NCBI GenBank assembly: GCA_023091665.1
Contig: JALJCQ010000013.1
Location: 1,302,001 to 1,366,000, forward strand
Direction: 5' to 3'
DNA length: 64,000 nt
DNA from: Pythium myriotylum
Taxonomy: Eukaryota > Oomycota > Peronosporomycetes > Pythiales > Pythiaceae
Made by a program: the position numbers and the translations under genes. The notes beneath the pieces are model-generated. The model had not been told where the DNA came from, ran no database searches, and saw only the letters and a program-made list of their open reading frames with translations. Of the stretch, positions 10,418 through 21,731 are shown piece after piece. Numbering within the stretch: position 1 is the stretch's first letter; the number at the start of each line of letters is the position of its first letter.

Positions 10418-11443
10418 AGGGCTTCGCGAACGCCAGCGAATGCCCTCCGCCGTTGCCCGTTGTGTCGTCCGGAAGTGTACGAGCTGAATAGGCCGCGCTA
10501 TACAATAGTCCCCCTCCGAGTATACAATAAGCCACCTCAATCCTACGTCTTGATTCACGCACTTGCTCTCGAGTTAAGGTTGATATCCGTGTGGTGGAAT
10601 GGCAGCCTTGCGCCAAATTAGGAGCGACATACTCGGTAGAGCACAACGTCGTCGACCACCAACCGTCTGTGTTTCTTGGTCTCTTTCAGTCTCCAGGTGT
10701 CTGGTATTTCTATCAGTGGAGGTGGTGATGGAGGCTCGTACTTTATTCATCGACGCATGATCGTCTTGGTCTCTCATGAATGCAGTATTTATAAAACAAT
10801 TCTTTTGCATATTCGTTGGAGTAGTTCTGGGTTCATTGAAAACTTTCGGCTTCTGCGATAACAGCGCCGACGTGTCATAAGGATCCCCAACACAGCCACA
10901 TCGCCAAGTCTGTGGCCATTACCGGCATTGTAATTGTCGTCAATATCAGCGAAATTTTCACATTGACGGGCTTCAAGGTGTTCGAGTCTTTCGACCAACA
11001 AGGCGGCGGCAAAGAAGCAGGCTGCTGGACTGCTCGACTGCCGACCAGCACATGGTGGATACAGATCCACAACAGATCAAATGCAGAGCGCTGGTGATCT
11101 GACCAGATCAAAATGAATGGCATCATATCATCAGATCTGTTATGGCGACGTTACTGCCAAAACCATTTCCACTGCATGCCGAGCCCAGGTGATCTGACGA
11201 GCACAATTGGAAACCACGAGAGCTCGAACAAAGCGAACTACACACACCCGTTTCGACTCCTTTGTTGTCAGAGGCCCACATCGCGCTGAGCGAGCATCGC
11301 CACTAAGGCTTCCAGGTTGAGAGGTCTGACCCATGTCCGAAGTTCCAAACTGATGTGGGTCGAGAATCTATTATTTGTCTATTGAAATGAATTTCCAGGT
11401 TATTAGTTGATGTAGTATTTTCCGCGTGCCCTGAGTGGAACCA

Positions 11444-11481
11444 GGGGTACGCGCACGGGGTACGCAGTATGGGGGGTACGC
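11444..11481. repeat. Three copies of GGGGTACGC
   Basis: Nine-base copies at 11444-11452, 11457-11465 and 11473-11481, spaced 13 and 16 bp. No function is known. The site is in a gene-free region. Confidence 0.5.
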
Positions 11482-11696
11482 TGAGGTATCAAAATCGAAG
11501 CTCCCCTTCCAGCTCAGCTGGGAGCTTCCGGCCTCGGCAGGCGCCGTCCGCAGAGACGCATCAGATCTCTCTCGTGCTTTGCAGTGACGTGGTATTAGCG
11601 CCGTGCACTCGCCAACTTTAGCCGCTTGCGCTTCTCGTGTGTGTCGGATTCGTTTCACTTGAACTGTCGCTGATTGACTTTTTTCTTCTCTCTTCA

Positions 11697-11727
11697 GATC
11701 GCCAGTGTTTGACATGCACTGGCGATC
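11697..11727. repeat. Perfect 11-bp inverted repeat with 9-nt loop
   Basis: Arms GATCGCCAGTG (11697-11707) and CACTGGCGATC (11717-11727) flank a 9-nt spacer. A further ACTGGCGATC lies at 11761-11770. It could be a palindromic protein-binding site or a remnant of an inverted-repeat element. No gene is attached to it. Confidence 0.6.
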
Positions 11728-12125
11728 GCATTGGCGATAAGCATTGCTCGTGGGACTGCAACTGGCGATCTCACTGTGCAGTAGCTCCGCGAAGGGTCTC
11801 ACCGGGCGCTTGTCTCGAAAGATGGCAGACATGGCAATGTTACCGGACTTGGGTGACCCGTGACCTACGACTTCAGACGCAAGACACCATTTCTGTGCAC
11901 CACTCGAGGGTATCTACGGGATAGGTGCCGACAGAACGGCTCCTGCGACTCTTGTTGAGTGTAGACCTCTCGGATCCTTGACACATTCATATCAGGTCTG
12001 TACATTAGTTCGAACAGCGAAATGGCTGCTGAACTCGTACAACACACGGTACAGTACTTGGCCGAGGAAGAGACAACACATTGTATCAACGTTAACGCTT
12101 TGGGCTATCGAACATTCTTTCCTTC

Positions 12126-13511
12126 TCAGGCCTCGTGGACGCTGAGCTTGCCATGGCCTGTCACACTCATCTTCTCGACGTGCTCCTGGTTGGCCATCAA
12201 CCGAGCCTGGTGGTCGTGCTCCCACTGAGGCGTGCGGAACTCGTTCTCAAGCTTAGCCATGATGACGGCGGCAATGCAGTTGCCGAGCACGTTCGTGAAT
12301 GTGCGTCCCATATCCATGAACCAGTCGGCACCAAGGATAAGCGCCACAGGCCACGATGGAATGTCGAACTGGTCAAGCGTCGAGGCCAGGACGATAATAC
12401 TCGCTGAGCGCACACCAGCAACACCCTTCGACGAGACCATGAGCATCAGCACCATGACGATCTGCTCGCCGATAGACTTGTCGACACCCGACGCCTGCGC
12501 GCAGAAGACCGCAGCCAGCGACAAGTACAAGGTCGAGCCGTCCAAGTTGAACGAGTAACCGAATGGCACAACGAAGGCCGAGATGTGCGTACCGACGCCG
12601 TACTCGTCGAGGGCCTCAAAGACCTTCGGTAGGGCGGCCTCGGATGTGGCCGTCGTGTAGGCGATCAGCAGCGGCTCACGCATGGCCGTGAAGAACTCGA
12701 CAGGGTTAATCTTGAACAGCATCATGAGCGGACCAAAAACCACGATGATGAAGAAGATAAGCGTGCCGTAGACGGTTCCGACCAACGCAGCCAGGCTGCT
12801 CAGAGCCCCAAGTCCGTTCGTACCGATCGCGTTCGCAACGGCAAAGCACACACCAAGAGGCGCCGTCCAGATCACGATCTCGACGAACTTGAACATCATC
12901 TCCATGACCGCGCGAGAGAAGTCGAGGATGAGTTTCTTGGGCTCCTCGTGAAGCTGCGCTGTCGAGACGCCGACAAGGATCGAGGCGACGAGGACCTGAA
13001 GGAGTTCCGACGATCCCGAACCGCCCATCATCTCACCCCACGTCTTCGGCGTCAGGTGGTTAATCCAGTTGGCGAACGTGAAGGTCGAAGTAGTAGTACT
13101 CTTGTACTCGCCCTTGTTCTCGAGACCGCTGGCATTGCCGGGCTTGATGATGTTGACGGCCAGCAAGCCAACAACGAGCGCAAATGTGGTCACAACCTCG
13201 AAGTAGATAAACGACTTGATGGAGAGACGACCAAGCTGCTTGGCGTCGTTATGGCCAGCAATCCCGACAACGAGCGACGAGAACACGAGCGGAAAAACGA
13301 TGAACTGGATGGGACGCAAGAAGATCTGGGCCATTGGCGCGGCCTTCTTGGAGAAGGTCGGCGCATACTCGCCCAGGAGAATACCGATGGCAGTACCGAG
13401 AACGATCCAGAATGTGAGCGACGTGAGAATCTTGCGAGACATGGACTTTTTGGCCGGTGAAGAAGGCTCCATGGTCTGATATGGCTGTGTTGGAGTAGTG
13501 GCAGGCGACAT
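12126..13511 (-). CDS. Dicarboxylate/amino acid:cation symporter (DAACS, GltP/EAAT family)
   Basis: 461 residues from the ATG at 13511; an upstream in-frame ATG at 13602 is possible but the added residues are unstructured. The gene is intronless. Several hydrophobic helices are visible, beginning with ILTSLTFWIVLGTAIGILLG. Family landmarks include a TTATSEAALPK hairpin tip (HP1), FGYSFNLDGST (the NMDGT region of TM7) and, in TM8, ADWFMDMGRTFTNVLGN. Aligned to GltPh, the substrate and cation residues D390, D394, R397 and N401 are kept but D405 is Asn. A polar ~24-residue N-terminus precedes the first helix. It probably imports acidic amino acids or C4-dicarboxylates at the plasma membrane. The bacterial-like core could reflect old gene transfer. 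Confidence 0.9.
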   Translation of the reverse strand: MSPATTPTQPYQTMEPSSPAKKSMSRKILTSLTFWIVLGTAIGILLGEYAPTFSKKAAPMAQIFLRPIQFIVFPLVFSSLVVGIAGHNDAKQLGRLSIKSFIYFEVVTTFALVVGLLAVNIIKPGNASGLENKGEYKSTTTSTFTFANWINHLTPKTWGEMMGGSGSSELLQVLVASILVGVSTAQLHEEPKKLILDFSRAVMEMMFKFVEIVIWTAPLGVCFAVANAIGTNGLGALSSLAALVGTVYGTLIFFIIVVFGPLMMLFKINPVEFFTAMREPLLIAYTTATSEAALPKVFEALDEYGVGTHISAFVVPFGYSFNLDGSTLYLSLAAVFCAQASGVDKSIGEQIVMVLMLMVSSKGVAGVRSASIIVLASTLDQFDIPSWPVALILGADWFMDMGRTFTNVLGNCIAAVIMAKLENEFRTPQWEHDHQARLMANQEHVEKMSVTGHGKLSVHEA

Positions 13512-14909
13512 GGCGTTGGCTTGGAGACACCGGAGACGGCTTGATTGGAGGTCGGCGAATTCGCAAGTGGGAGTTCTGGAACCGGTCTCGTTGCGGCTTG
13601 CCATCCCATCTGAGCTAGGTTTGCTCAAGCAGACGACGCCAGAGGTCCTGCTCGACTTGTCCGAAGAAGAAGGTACAGTAATATGTGGAGCCTTGTGATC
13701 ATTCAGAGGGTGACGCATTTGAACAAAGATGAGGGAACCAGATGGATCGCGCAGGCGATACATCACGAGAGTGCCGTTCCGAGTATCCAACGAGCAGAGA
13801 CTGGACAGGGTGACTAAAACGTGATGAGCCCTTAGTCATGAGAGTGGTCAAACTCTCCGAGTCGGCGCCTGGAGAATCTCGACAGCGGAACCATTGGCAA
13901 TGCCAGCCAACCACAGCTCTTTAAACGTGAAACTTTGTCATGTCATCACTATTATAGTCTTCTCTTAGTGAGTTATTAACCTCCTAATGCACGTGACGCT
14001 TGGCGATCGCTTGAGACGAAGACCTGGTATCTTGTCTCAACGTGTATACTCGACTTGGCTCATGTTCAAAAAGTCGGCAGATTCGAGCAGGGTGAATTCC
14101 AAGACCACTCATAATCAGCTATTGACCTGCACATTCTCGATTGTCTCAGGAGAGCCGGGGAGGAGATCAGCTACGCTCTGGGCTGATGCACCTGCATGGT
14201 AGCTGGGACTTTGGCCGCCTAGAGCACGATTGCCTCGTCTATGTTGGTGCCTGCCTTCACATCACTTTGTTTGAAGAACGGAACCATGCAGTTTCTATGC
14301 TGGATGCCGGGCAGGCTTGGTCTTGCAGTTGGGATAATCATGCCTATGGAAGCCTGGGATCCATAGATTGGCCAAACGTACACAGCCTCGACACAAACAC
14401 GAGTCCCATTCTCCACATGCATGTTCCGTTCTGGTTGCGCTGCTGAGAACAGCGCCGGTGATCGGAACGGAACCCAATGGCCGGCCGTAAATGCGATTTT
14501 GTTTACGAGCTACTTGCGGGTCCTAGGTGGCGGTATTGACACAGTAGCACCGTTGCATACGAGGCACGTCTGCGTCGCGTTTCGCCTCTCGGCGTGCCGA
14601 TCTGCAAGTTGCTCCGCGCAACGTGTCGACAATGGGCAACGCCTGGGAGATGGAGTCGAGGGGGAGGAGCTTTTTAGTCAATCTTGGCTGGTGGGACTTT
14701 GTCCATCCAGTTTCGACTTAGCGCGCATAACCGGGGCGTCTGGTTCTTGCCTTTTAATCAGCTTGGCTTGGTTTTATATTAGCTCGGCTAATAATTCCAC
14801 CTACCTCAAAGCGGGTCCGCGCGTTTTCACCCGCCAACCCGTTTTTGGCGGTTCGACCCGCCGACCCGGCCATGAGGGCGGCCAATCATCTCGAGCAGCA
14901 ACTCGCACC
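13512..14909. other. Intergenic region between symporter and Era genes
   Basis: Divergent promoters are expected here. No gene is seen. The long frame that continues upstream of the Era ATG (from 14421) shows no conserved protein features and is treated as fortuitous. Confidence 0.5.
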
Positions 14910-16614
14910 ATGGTCACCTCCGTGCTCGCTGCGCCTGCGTGGCTCCTGAGCAGCTCTGCGTCGCGCGCGGCCGCCGCTTTCCACACGTCGCGCGCGCTGG
15001 CGGCTCGCGGCGGCTCGGGCGGCCGTCGAGACGCCGGCAAGCGCCCACACGTCCGAGAGGACGAGCCAGTCGACAAGCCCGAGCCCAAGCCCGATCTCGA
15101 GGCCGAGTGGCGGCGTCTGCGCGCCAAGACGTTCCCTTCGCCGCGCGCGCAGGACCCGCTGGCCGCGCCCATCAAGAAGGCGCTCCAGGAGAGAGCGCGG
15201 AAGCGCCGTCTGGGGCTGCTGCCCGAAGCCGACGACGACGACGAGCAGTTCGTCTCCGAGTACCGCGCGCAGCTCGAGCGCAAGCAGAAGCGCCTCGAAT
15301 GGCTCGAGAAACAGCGAGAGTTCGAGGACAAAGTGCGCAGCGAGGACCGACGATCGGTGGCGCCTCGCCGTGTCGAGCGTCGAGCGACAGCGCCAAAGGA
15401 CAAGACCTTCACGCGGCTGCGATCCGCTCCGGACGAGGTGGTCGAGCGCGAGTACCTAGAGCCTGATGAGCCGGACCACCCCAAGGGACTCGACATTGCG
15501 ATTATTGGTCGACCCAATGCCGGCAAATCGTCTATTGTCAACAGTCTGCTTGACGTCACGGTACGACTCGTGAGAGGGCAGCAGCACTGCAGATGGCATT
15601 GACCGTGTACCATGCTGGAGCAGATTTCTGCCGTGTCCCCGAAGTACAACACAACAAGAGACCGTGTCATGGGGATTCTAACCGAGGGCGACACGCAGCT
15701 CACGTTCTACGATACGCCTGGTCTTATTAAACCGAAAGAGTCCCACCAGTACGTGAGCGAGCTTGTCACGACCGCTGCTGAGACGGTCGAAAGCGTGGAC
15801 GTCTCGATGCTGGTAGTGGACGCTGTGAAGCGACTTGACGACGATGCGATGGAGGCGCTCCAGAAGTTTGTGAAGACGTCCGCGCAGGTTGCATCTCCCA
15901 TCATGCTCGTCATGAACAAGTGTGACCTTGTGAGTGAGCGCGAGCGCGCGAACGTCAAGCACAAGGTCCACGACATCTCCCAGATGATCGAGGATGTGTA
16001 CAAGACCCATTACCAAGTCGATGAAGACGACGAGCTCGAGCTCGATATCGATCCGCTGAAGTTTATCGGAGAGAATGCCCTCCGTGTGTCAGCGCTCAAG
16101 GGCACTGGGATGGCGCAGCTCAAGAAGACGCTGTTTGGCCTGGCTGTGGACCGACCATGGTACGTCAGTTCATTCGACCACAGAACCTACCAGTAGTAGT
16201 AGCTCATCATGGCACGTGGTGTGTAGGGGCTACCACTCGTCCTTCAAGTCGGACCAGTCGGACCTCGACCTCGTGACCGAGATCATTCGTGAGAAGCTCT
16301 TCCGCCGCTACAACAAGGAGCTCCCGTACATGATCCATCAGGAGAATGTCGGCTGGACGCGCTTCAAGGACCGCAGCATTCGTATCGACCAGGACATCTT
16401 CGTACGTTCCATCGAGCTCTCCGTGACCTTCCTTTGAGAGGCCTCACCATTGTGGTTCATCGTGTCCTAGGTCCCTGCTCCTCGCATCCGCAAGATGGTC
16501 ATCGGCCAGAACGGCGACAGCATCCGCGCCGTCGGCGTCGCCGCTCGCGAAGAGATCGAGCGCCTCTTGGGCTGCCCCGTGCATCTCTATCTCAACGTGC
16601 GTGTCCGCAGTTAG
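14910..16614 (+). CDS. ERA: Era-like GTPase, probably mitochondrial
   Basis: Exons 14910-15560, 15624-16159, 16227-16401 and 16471-16614; introns 63, 67 and 69 nt, with phases consistent. 501 residues. The N-terminus is Ala/Ser/Arg-rich without acids (MVTSVLAAPAWLL...), typical of a mitochondrial presequence, followed by a charged linker of ~150 residues absent from bacterial Era. GTPase motifs: G1 GRPNAGKSS (200-208), TTRD, DTPG (247-250), NKCD (315-318) and SALKG. The C-terminal KH domain includes RKMVIGQNGDSIRAVG and ends LYLNVRVRS. Era proteins bind the 3' end of small-subunit rRNA and act in small-subunit maturation, here presumably mitochondrial. Intron 1 interrupts the region just after G1. 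Confidence 0.93.
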
Positions 16615-16632
16615 AGCAATTCCAATCCAACC

Positions 16633-16652
16633 CATCCATCCATCCATCCATC
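16633..16652. repeat. (CATC)5 microsatellite
   Basis: Five CATC units just downstream of the Era stop codon, in the short gap before SGT1. Confidence 0.9.
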
Positions 16653-16771
16653 ATGTGATCCATATCTTGTCTTGCCCTTCAACTTGAGCCGTATCCAAGC
16701 GTTGCAGCTCTCGTACTTAGCCGAAGAGGCCTTCGAGAAAAGCCCGCATTCTCGAAGCGGCAACGGCCACC

Positions 16772-18192
16772 ATGGATCTCAAGCACCGCGGGAACGCGCT
16801 CTTCGTCGACGAGGCCTACGCCGACGCCGTGGACGCGTACTCGCAGGCGCTCGCGCAGCTGCCGCGCGACGGCGACCTCCTGGCCAAGCGCGCGGCCGCG
16901 TTGCTCAAGCTCAACAGGCCCAAGGACGCGCTCGAGGACGCCAACGCGGCGCTGGCGATCGACGCCGCGCTCGAGCACGCGCACTTGCGCAAAGGGTACG
17001 GCGAGTGGAATAGTATTGCATGGATGGGAGAGTAGGAGCTAATGAGGCGGTGCAGCATCGCCCATTTCGAACTGGAGCAGTACACGGCCGCGAAGAAGGC
17101 GTTCGTGGCCGGCAAGGAGATCGTGGCGAGCGCCAACGAGGCGCTGAGCAAGCGATTCCAGACGTGGATCCGCAAGTGCGACGCCGAGCTCGACAGTGCG
17201 TTGGCAGAAGTAGAGGAACGAATGGGGTTGAGTGGTTCTCATGGATACGTGGTCATGAACCGTCACAGGCGATGACGCGGACGTTGACATGGCCGCGACC
17301 GTGCCAGAGCCGGCTTCTGCGCCAGCAGTCGTGGAGAAGCCTGTCCCAGTGGCTCCAGTCGCGGCGCCTTCGAAGCCTTCTATTCGGTGAGTCATTGTCA
17401 GAAGCTTGAGCGACTTTGTTCTCTTGCTGACGGGCGTCTGCGATTGCAGTCACGAGTGGTATCAGTCTGGCACCCACGTGACGATCTCGGTCTTCCAGAA
17501 GGGTATGAAGCAAGAGGATGTTATCGTCGAGTTCTTGCCCAAAAAGGTACGGTGGCGCCGACCCTTCCTCTCACTGTTCGTACTTTGGCTCACTTGCTTC
17601 TCGCGACTAGCTTCGAGTCGAACTTCGTGTGAATGGCGAGCTTATTGAGGCGTTCAACAAATTGCTCTTTGACGAAATCAATGTCACCGAGAGCACGTGG
17701 AAAGTTGGTGGAGCGAAGATCGAAGTACGACTGAAAAAAGCGTCCCCTGGTACCCATTGGGACCAACTCGACGAGGCGGTCGTGGTGGCTGCGGGCAAAG
17801 TGGTGACCGGCCCGGCTGCTGTCTTTGAAGAGAAGAAAGCCGAAGTGCCGCGACCGTACGCGAGCCACCGCGACTGGAACCAGATCGAGCGCGTGGTCGG
17901 CGAAGAGCTCGAGGCCGAGAAGCCCGAGGGAGAAGAGGCCATGCAGAAGCTGTTCCGCGATATTTATTCCAAGGCAGACGAAGACACTCGCCGCGCAATG
18001 ATCAAGTCGTTCGTAAGTGGCTCACTGTTCTGTTCATAACCTCCGACTTCACCCACTCACAGATACTTACCATGGCGACAGCAAACCTCTGGCGGCACAG
18101 TGCTCTCGACCAACTGGAAAGAGGTCAAGGAGAAGGACTACGAGAAGGAGCGAGTGGCGCCCGAAGGCATGGAGTGGAAGAAGTGGAACTGA
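16772..18192 (+). CDS. SGT1: SGT1 co-chaperone (TPR-CS-SGS)
   Basis: Six exons: 16772-16995, 17056-17195, 17269-17386, 17450-17546, 17611-18012 and 18082-18192; introns 60-73 nt, all GT-AG and in phase. 363 residues. TPR repeats occupy ~1-125 ([16 protein letters not shown]... [12 protein letters not shown] across intron 1). An acidic/Pro-rich linker leads to the CS domain from H162 ([15 protein letters not shown]) to about 248. The SGS domain runs ~274-363 and ends GMEWKKWN, the family's typical C-terminus. SGT1 links HSP90 to SKP1-cullin ligases and kinetochore assembly, and in plants to immune receptors. It starts only 157 bp after the Era stop. Confidence 0.96.
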
Positions 18193-18368
18193 GTTGCCCA
18201 CGGCACATGGCTACACGTTGCTTGCCTCCGAACCGTTAACCCTCTACTAGTGCATACTTGTTCCGCCCCCACTCGATGCGTTATCTCAGGGAAGGAGGGG
18301 AATTTCTGGAGGGGAGTTGTTCCTTCACTGGAGCGGGGGGATTTTCCCGGTAGTAATACTCGCCGACC

Positions 18369-19007
18369 ATGGCGACGCCCGTGCGAGCCCGGGGCAAGCG
18401 CCCGGCCGCGCGCCGCGGCAGCGACGACGAGAGCGACGCGTCGTCCGACTCGTCGCAGGCCGAGTCGGCGCCGCCCACGGCCGTCAAGAAGCCCCGCAAG
18501 AGCGCCACGCCCGTGCGGCTCGCGCGGAGGTCCACGCCGCTGGCCACGCCGCCCGCCACGCCGCAGGCCACGCCGCAGCGCCGCAGCTCGCCCAAGATCG
18601 CCATGCCGACGCGCGCGGCGACGCCCGGCACGCCCAAGCGACGCTTCCGCGCGGGCGCCGTCGCGCTGCGCGAGATCCGCTTCTACCAGCGCTCGACCGA
18701 CCTGCTGCTGCGCAAGCTCCCGTTCGCGCGGCTCGTGCGCGAGATCCAGATGGAGTTCACGCCGCGCGAGTTCCGGTGGCAGGCCGAGGCGCTGCTGGCG
18801 CTGCAGGAAGCCGCCGAGGCGCACCTCGTGCGGTTATTCGAGGACGCGTACGTGGTGTGGAGGAGGCAGGCCCACGCGGTGCGAGAGACTGACTGGGCTC
18901 TTTTTGTCTGTAGCAACCTCTGTGCGATCCACGCCAAGCGCGTGACGCTGATGGTCAAAGATATCCAGCTCGCGCGACGCATTCGAGGCCGCCACTTGGG
19001 CGAGTAG
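18369..19007 (+). CDS. CENH3: Centromeric histone H3 variant (CenH3/CENP-A)
   Basis: Exons 18369-18847 and 18914-19007 with a 66-nt intron; 190 residues. The N-terminal tail of ~90 residues is unlike the canonical H3 tail (no ARTKQTARKS) and carries repeated TP sites ([12 protein letters not shown]), possible CDK targets. The histone fold follows: [28 protein letters not shown], then [14 protein letters not shown] and [19 protein letters not shown]. Loop 1 is one residue longer than in H3, and the Trp of FRWQA matches the CENP-A-type FNWQA. These features mark CenH3, which replaces H3 in centromeric nucleosomes. The intron has no stop and is a multiple of three, so an unspliced model would wrongly insert 22 residues into helix 2. 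Confidence 0.93.
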   Translation: MATPVRARGKRPAARRGSDDESDASSDSSQAESAPPTAVKKPRKSATPVRLARRSTPLATPPATPQATPQRRSSPKIAMPTRAATPGTPKRRFRAGAVALREIRFYQRSTDLLLRKLPFARLVREIQMEFTPREFRWQAEALLALQEAAEAHLVRLFEDAYVVWRRQAHAVRETDWALFVCSNLCAIHAKRVTLMVKDIQLARRIRGRHLGE

Positions 19008-19476
19008 ATCCGATAGTGAACAGAAGGCCAGCCACGACGTGTACTATAGAGACCACGGAGGAGAATTTTGGAAGGAGAGAGGAGACCGAGCACGCCGACG
19101 ACCACCGCATGAAGCATTAGGTTCGAGTGTGGTTGGTGGAGCGTCCCGCGTGTCCTGTCGAGCTTGTATGTATTGGGAAGCACCCCGCAATAATGTTGTA
19201 CGACTGTGACCACCTCTTTTGTCTCCATTTGAAAACGAGGGTCACTCTTCCAGTGAATGAAACAGCGTCCTCTTCATCGAGGCCAACGTGCGATCATGTG
19301 AGGTCAAGGTCAGCTGGCATTGCTGAAAGACGAGGCTCGGAGCTCTTCGATACAGTTGATGGCGATCCTGGCCATGGAGCTTTGCCCAGGAACAAACTCT
19401 GATACTTCTGCAGGGATGCTCTCGGCTTTAGTTGCTGTACAACACCGCGTCGTGCGCACTGTCAGACTCTATGTAG
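19008..19476. other. Convergent 3' intergenic region
   Basis: Lies between the CenH3 stop and the ankyrin-gene stop. No coding or repeat structure is seen. Confidence 0.5.
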
Positions 19477-21731
19477 CTATCCTTCACGAAACCAACACAC
19501 CTTCGAAAACGTGGGTCGCCCCAGGCGTTCTTTAGCAAGTTCACGTCCGATCGCAGCCATGGTATCCACACACTACAAAACCCGTCGATAACACAGCACT
19601 CTTTATTATCCTCAACTGAACACCACTTACCAGAGAGTGGCCATTGCGTTGAGGGCAATAGTGACTGCATGACGGCACACCAGACTGGCACTTCTTTTCT
19701 TCAAACAACTTCCGGGAATGTGCCCTCCAGTCGTCTGCGATTTTTCTCGCCTCGCTGCTGGTTCGAAGAGGTCCAAGTTTGATGGCGACTTCATACTCGC
19801 TGTCGGGGTTAAGGAACTGATAGTCCTGGAACAGTTCCTGTTCGTTGCTCATGTGGTCTTCGTACTTGTTACCTGGTTCTCGTTCTAGAATCCTCTTCGT
19901 ACTAATGTACGGGGGATACAGCGATGAATACGACCCTGCTAGATACGCCTTCACTTCCGCTGCGTTTGCTCCCTCGTATTCTCGGTCTGAAGAGGTGTTA
20001 GTGTCAGATCCACGGCATAAACAAGTGGCTGAACGGTGACTCACCAAGCTGGATGGTTCGAGTCGATGGATCGTACGCAAGGCAATGGTACTCGCTCGAC
20101 CCGATCAGAAGGCGATCTTCGAGCGGAAAGAAGCGGCCGACGTCTTCGCTTGAGATAGCGCACACATCTCCCTTCTTCACGCTCAGCGTTCCTGGGAAAG
20201 AGTGAGTGGCCGCCTTGTACAGCACTGCATAGTGCCATGCTTGACGAGTCGGAACCTGACCAGCATATATTGGGGATCTTACTTGGGATGGCTCGGAGGT
20301 TGAAGATGCATCTGTGTCAGACACTGCATCCTCTTTCCACGGCAAGGTGGTATCGATATGAGTGGTGAGCTCGAGGGAAGGGGACGCCATCTCGAGCTTG
20401 AGTCGTTGAATAAGCTTCAGAATGAAACCCTCCCATGTTGGCCCTGCAGTGGCCGTGCTGTTCGACGTGACTAGCGAGTGACCATATGCGACGGCTTCGA
20501 GTTTGAGTTCGTCAACAAAGTCACCATCCCAGAACATGGACGGTTGAAATAGGCTGTCTAGTCGAACCAGCTGCGGAGTAGATCGAGCTGCAGCTTCTCG
20601 TGAGTAAATGCTTGAGTTGTCTTCAAACAACACAGGTACATGTACTCGCAACGTTTCGTCAAACGGGATATCTGCCTCATCTTCGACTGCAGCAAGCAAT
20701 GCGTAAGTTATCATGTGGGTAACTCGACCTGCGCCAACTCACTTTGGAGAAGAGCTTCAATGAGCGAGTTGGTTTGCTTGGTAAAATCATTTGCCATCTC
20801 TGGTAAGACAAAACGCCCCAGTATCCGCAGGAAAAGAGCAGAGGTGATCGCCGTCTGCACATCCGCATCGATTACATCAGTGGGTACTGTTCGTCTCAGC
20901 ATGTGTACACACCTTCGGGGCAATACGATTCGACGATGCCTTGTACTCTGCACAACAGCAATAGAGCTCAGGTGAGTGTGGCTGGCACCATGCAATGGAA
21001 TGAGCTTGCAGCCACTCACCTCTTGCCTTGGCGCTCTCCGCGTTCGCGAGAAGCTGCACGATCTCCTCGGGCGGTCTCGACAGTGTTCGCACGACCGAGA
21101 GCGGTGTGAGTCCTGCGCGATCTCGCAGCGATGCATCGGCGCCTCGCGCGAGCAGCGCTTGCGTGACTTCGGCGAGTCCGGCCATGGACGCGACGTGGAG
21201 CGGCGTGCGGCCGAACGCGTCCCGCACGTTCACGTCGAAGCCGACGCGGTCGACGAGCAGCTCAACGAGCTTGACCTTGAGGTTTTGGCGCGCGATGGAC
21301 GCGTCGACGGCCACGTGGAGCACGCTGGCGCCGGTCTCGTTGCGGATCTCGCGCAGGTCGAGTCGCCAGTGCTTGAGTCCGTCGCGCGTCGGGATCACGC
21401 CGGTCTCGAGCCACTGCTCGAGCACCTGGCACTTGCCGGCGCTGGCCTGGTCGAAGAGCGCGTGGAGCACTGCGTTGGCCGTGCCCTTGGCGGCCGCGTA
21501 GGCCATGGCCTTGTGGAAGATCGCGTCGCTGTCCTCCCGTCGGTGGACCACGTCCACGAGGCGGCGCTTGAGCTGCTCCACTTGGATCTGCAGCAGCTCG
21601 ACCTCGCGCGGCGGCGGCTGCAAAACGCGCGCGTCGAGCGATCTGCGACACGCGATCTCCATGCGCTCGAGTCGCTCGCGCGCTTGCTCGACCATCGCCA
21701 CGAGCGAGCGACGCGGCTCGGTCGCCGTCAT
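19477..21731 (-). CDS. Ankyrin-repeat protein with N-terminal coiled coil
   Basis: Preferred exons: 21731-21020, 20945-20913, 20886-20743, 20686-20045, 19986-19631 and 19572-19477; about 660 residues. Residues 1-70 are helical and coiled-coil-like (MVEQARERLERMEIACRR). Ankyrin repeats follow, including TGASVLHVAVDAS, FGRTPLHVASMAGLAEVTQALL and AGLTPLSVV. The C-terminal ~400 residues contain no domain I recognise. The splice structure at 20880-21020 is uncertain. The model above needs a 26-nt intron. An alternative (72-nt intron, 35-nt exon, 58-nt intron) is also in phase, and so is a single 133-nt intron. The last exon also rests on splice sites and frame only. Function unknown; ankyrin repeats suggest protein binding. 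It shares a 116-bp divergent promoter with the PUB protein. Confidence 0.75.

Larger units (their letters stand above)
10418..12125. other. 1.7-kb gene-poor region
   Basis: No coding frame with recognisable protein features on either strand; base composition is more A/T-rich than in the neighbouring genes. It holds three GGGGTACGC repeats (11444-11481) and a perfect hairpin (11697-11727). It may include the 3' UTRs of both flanking genes, which converge here. Confidence 0.5.

Noticed and set aside
14421..14909. Upstream extension of the Era protein
   Set aside because: No conserved features. The ATG at 14910 begins a convincing mitochondrial presequence.
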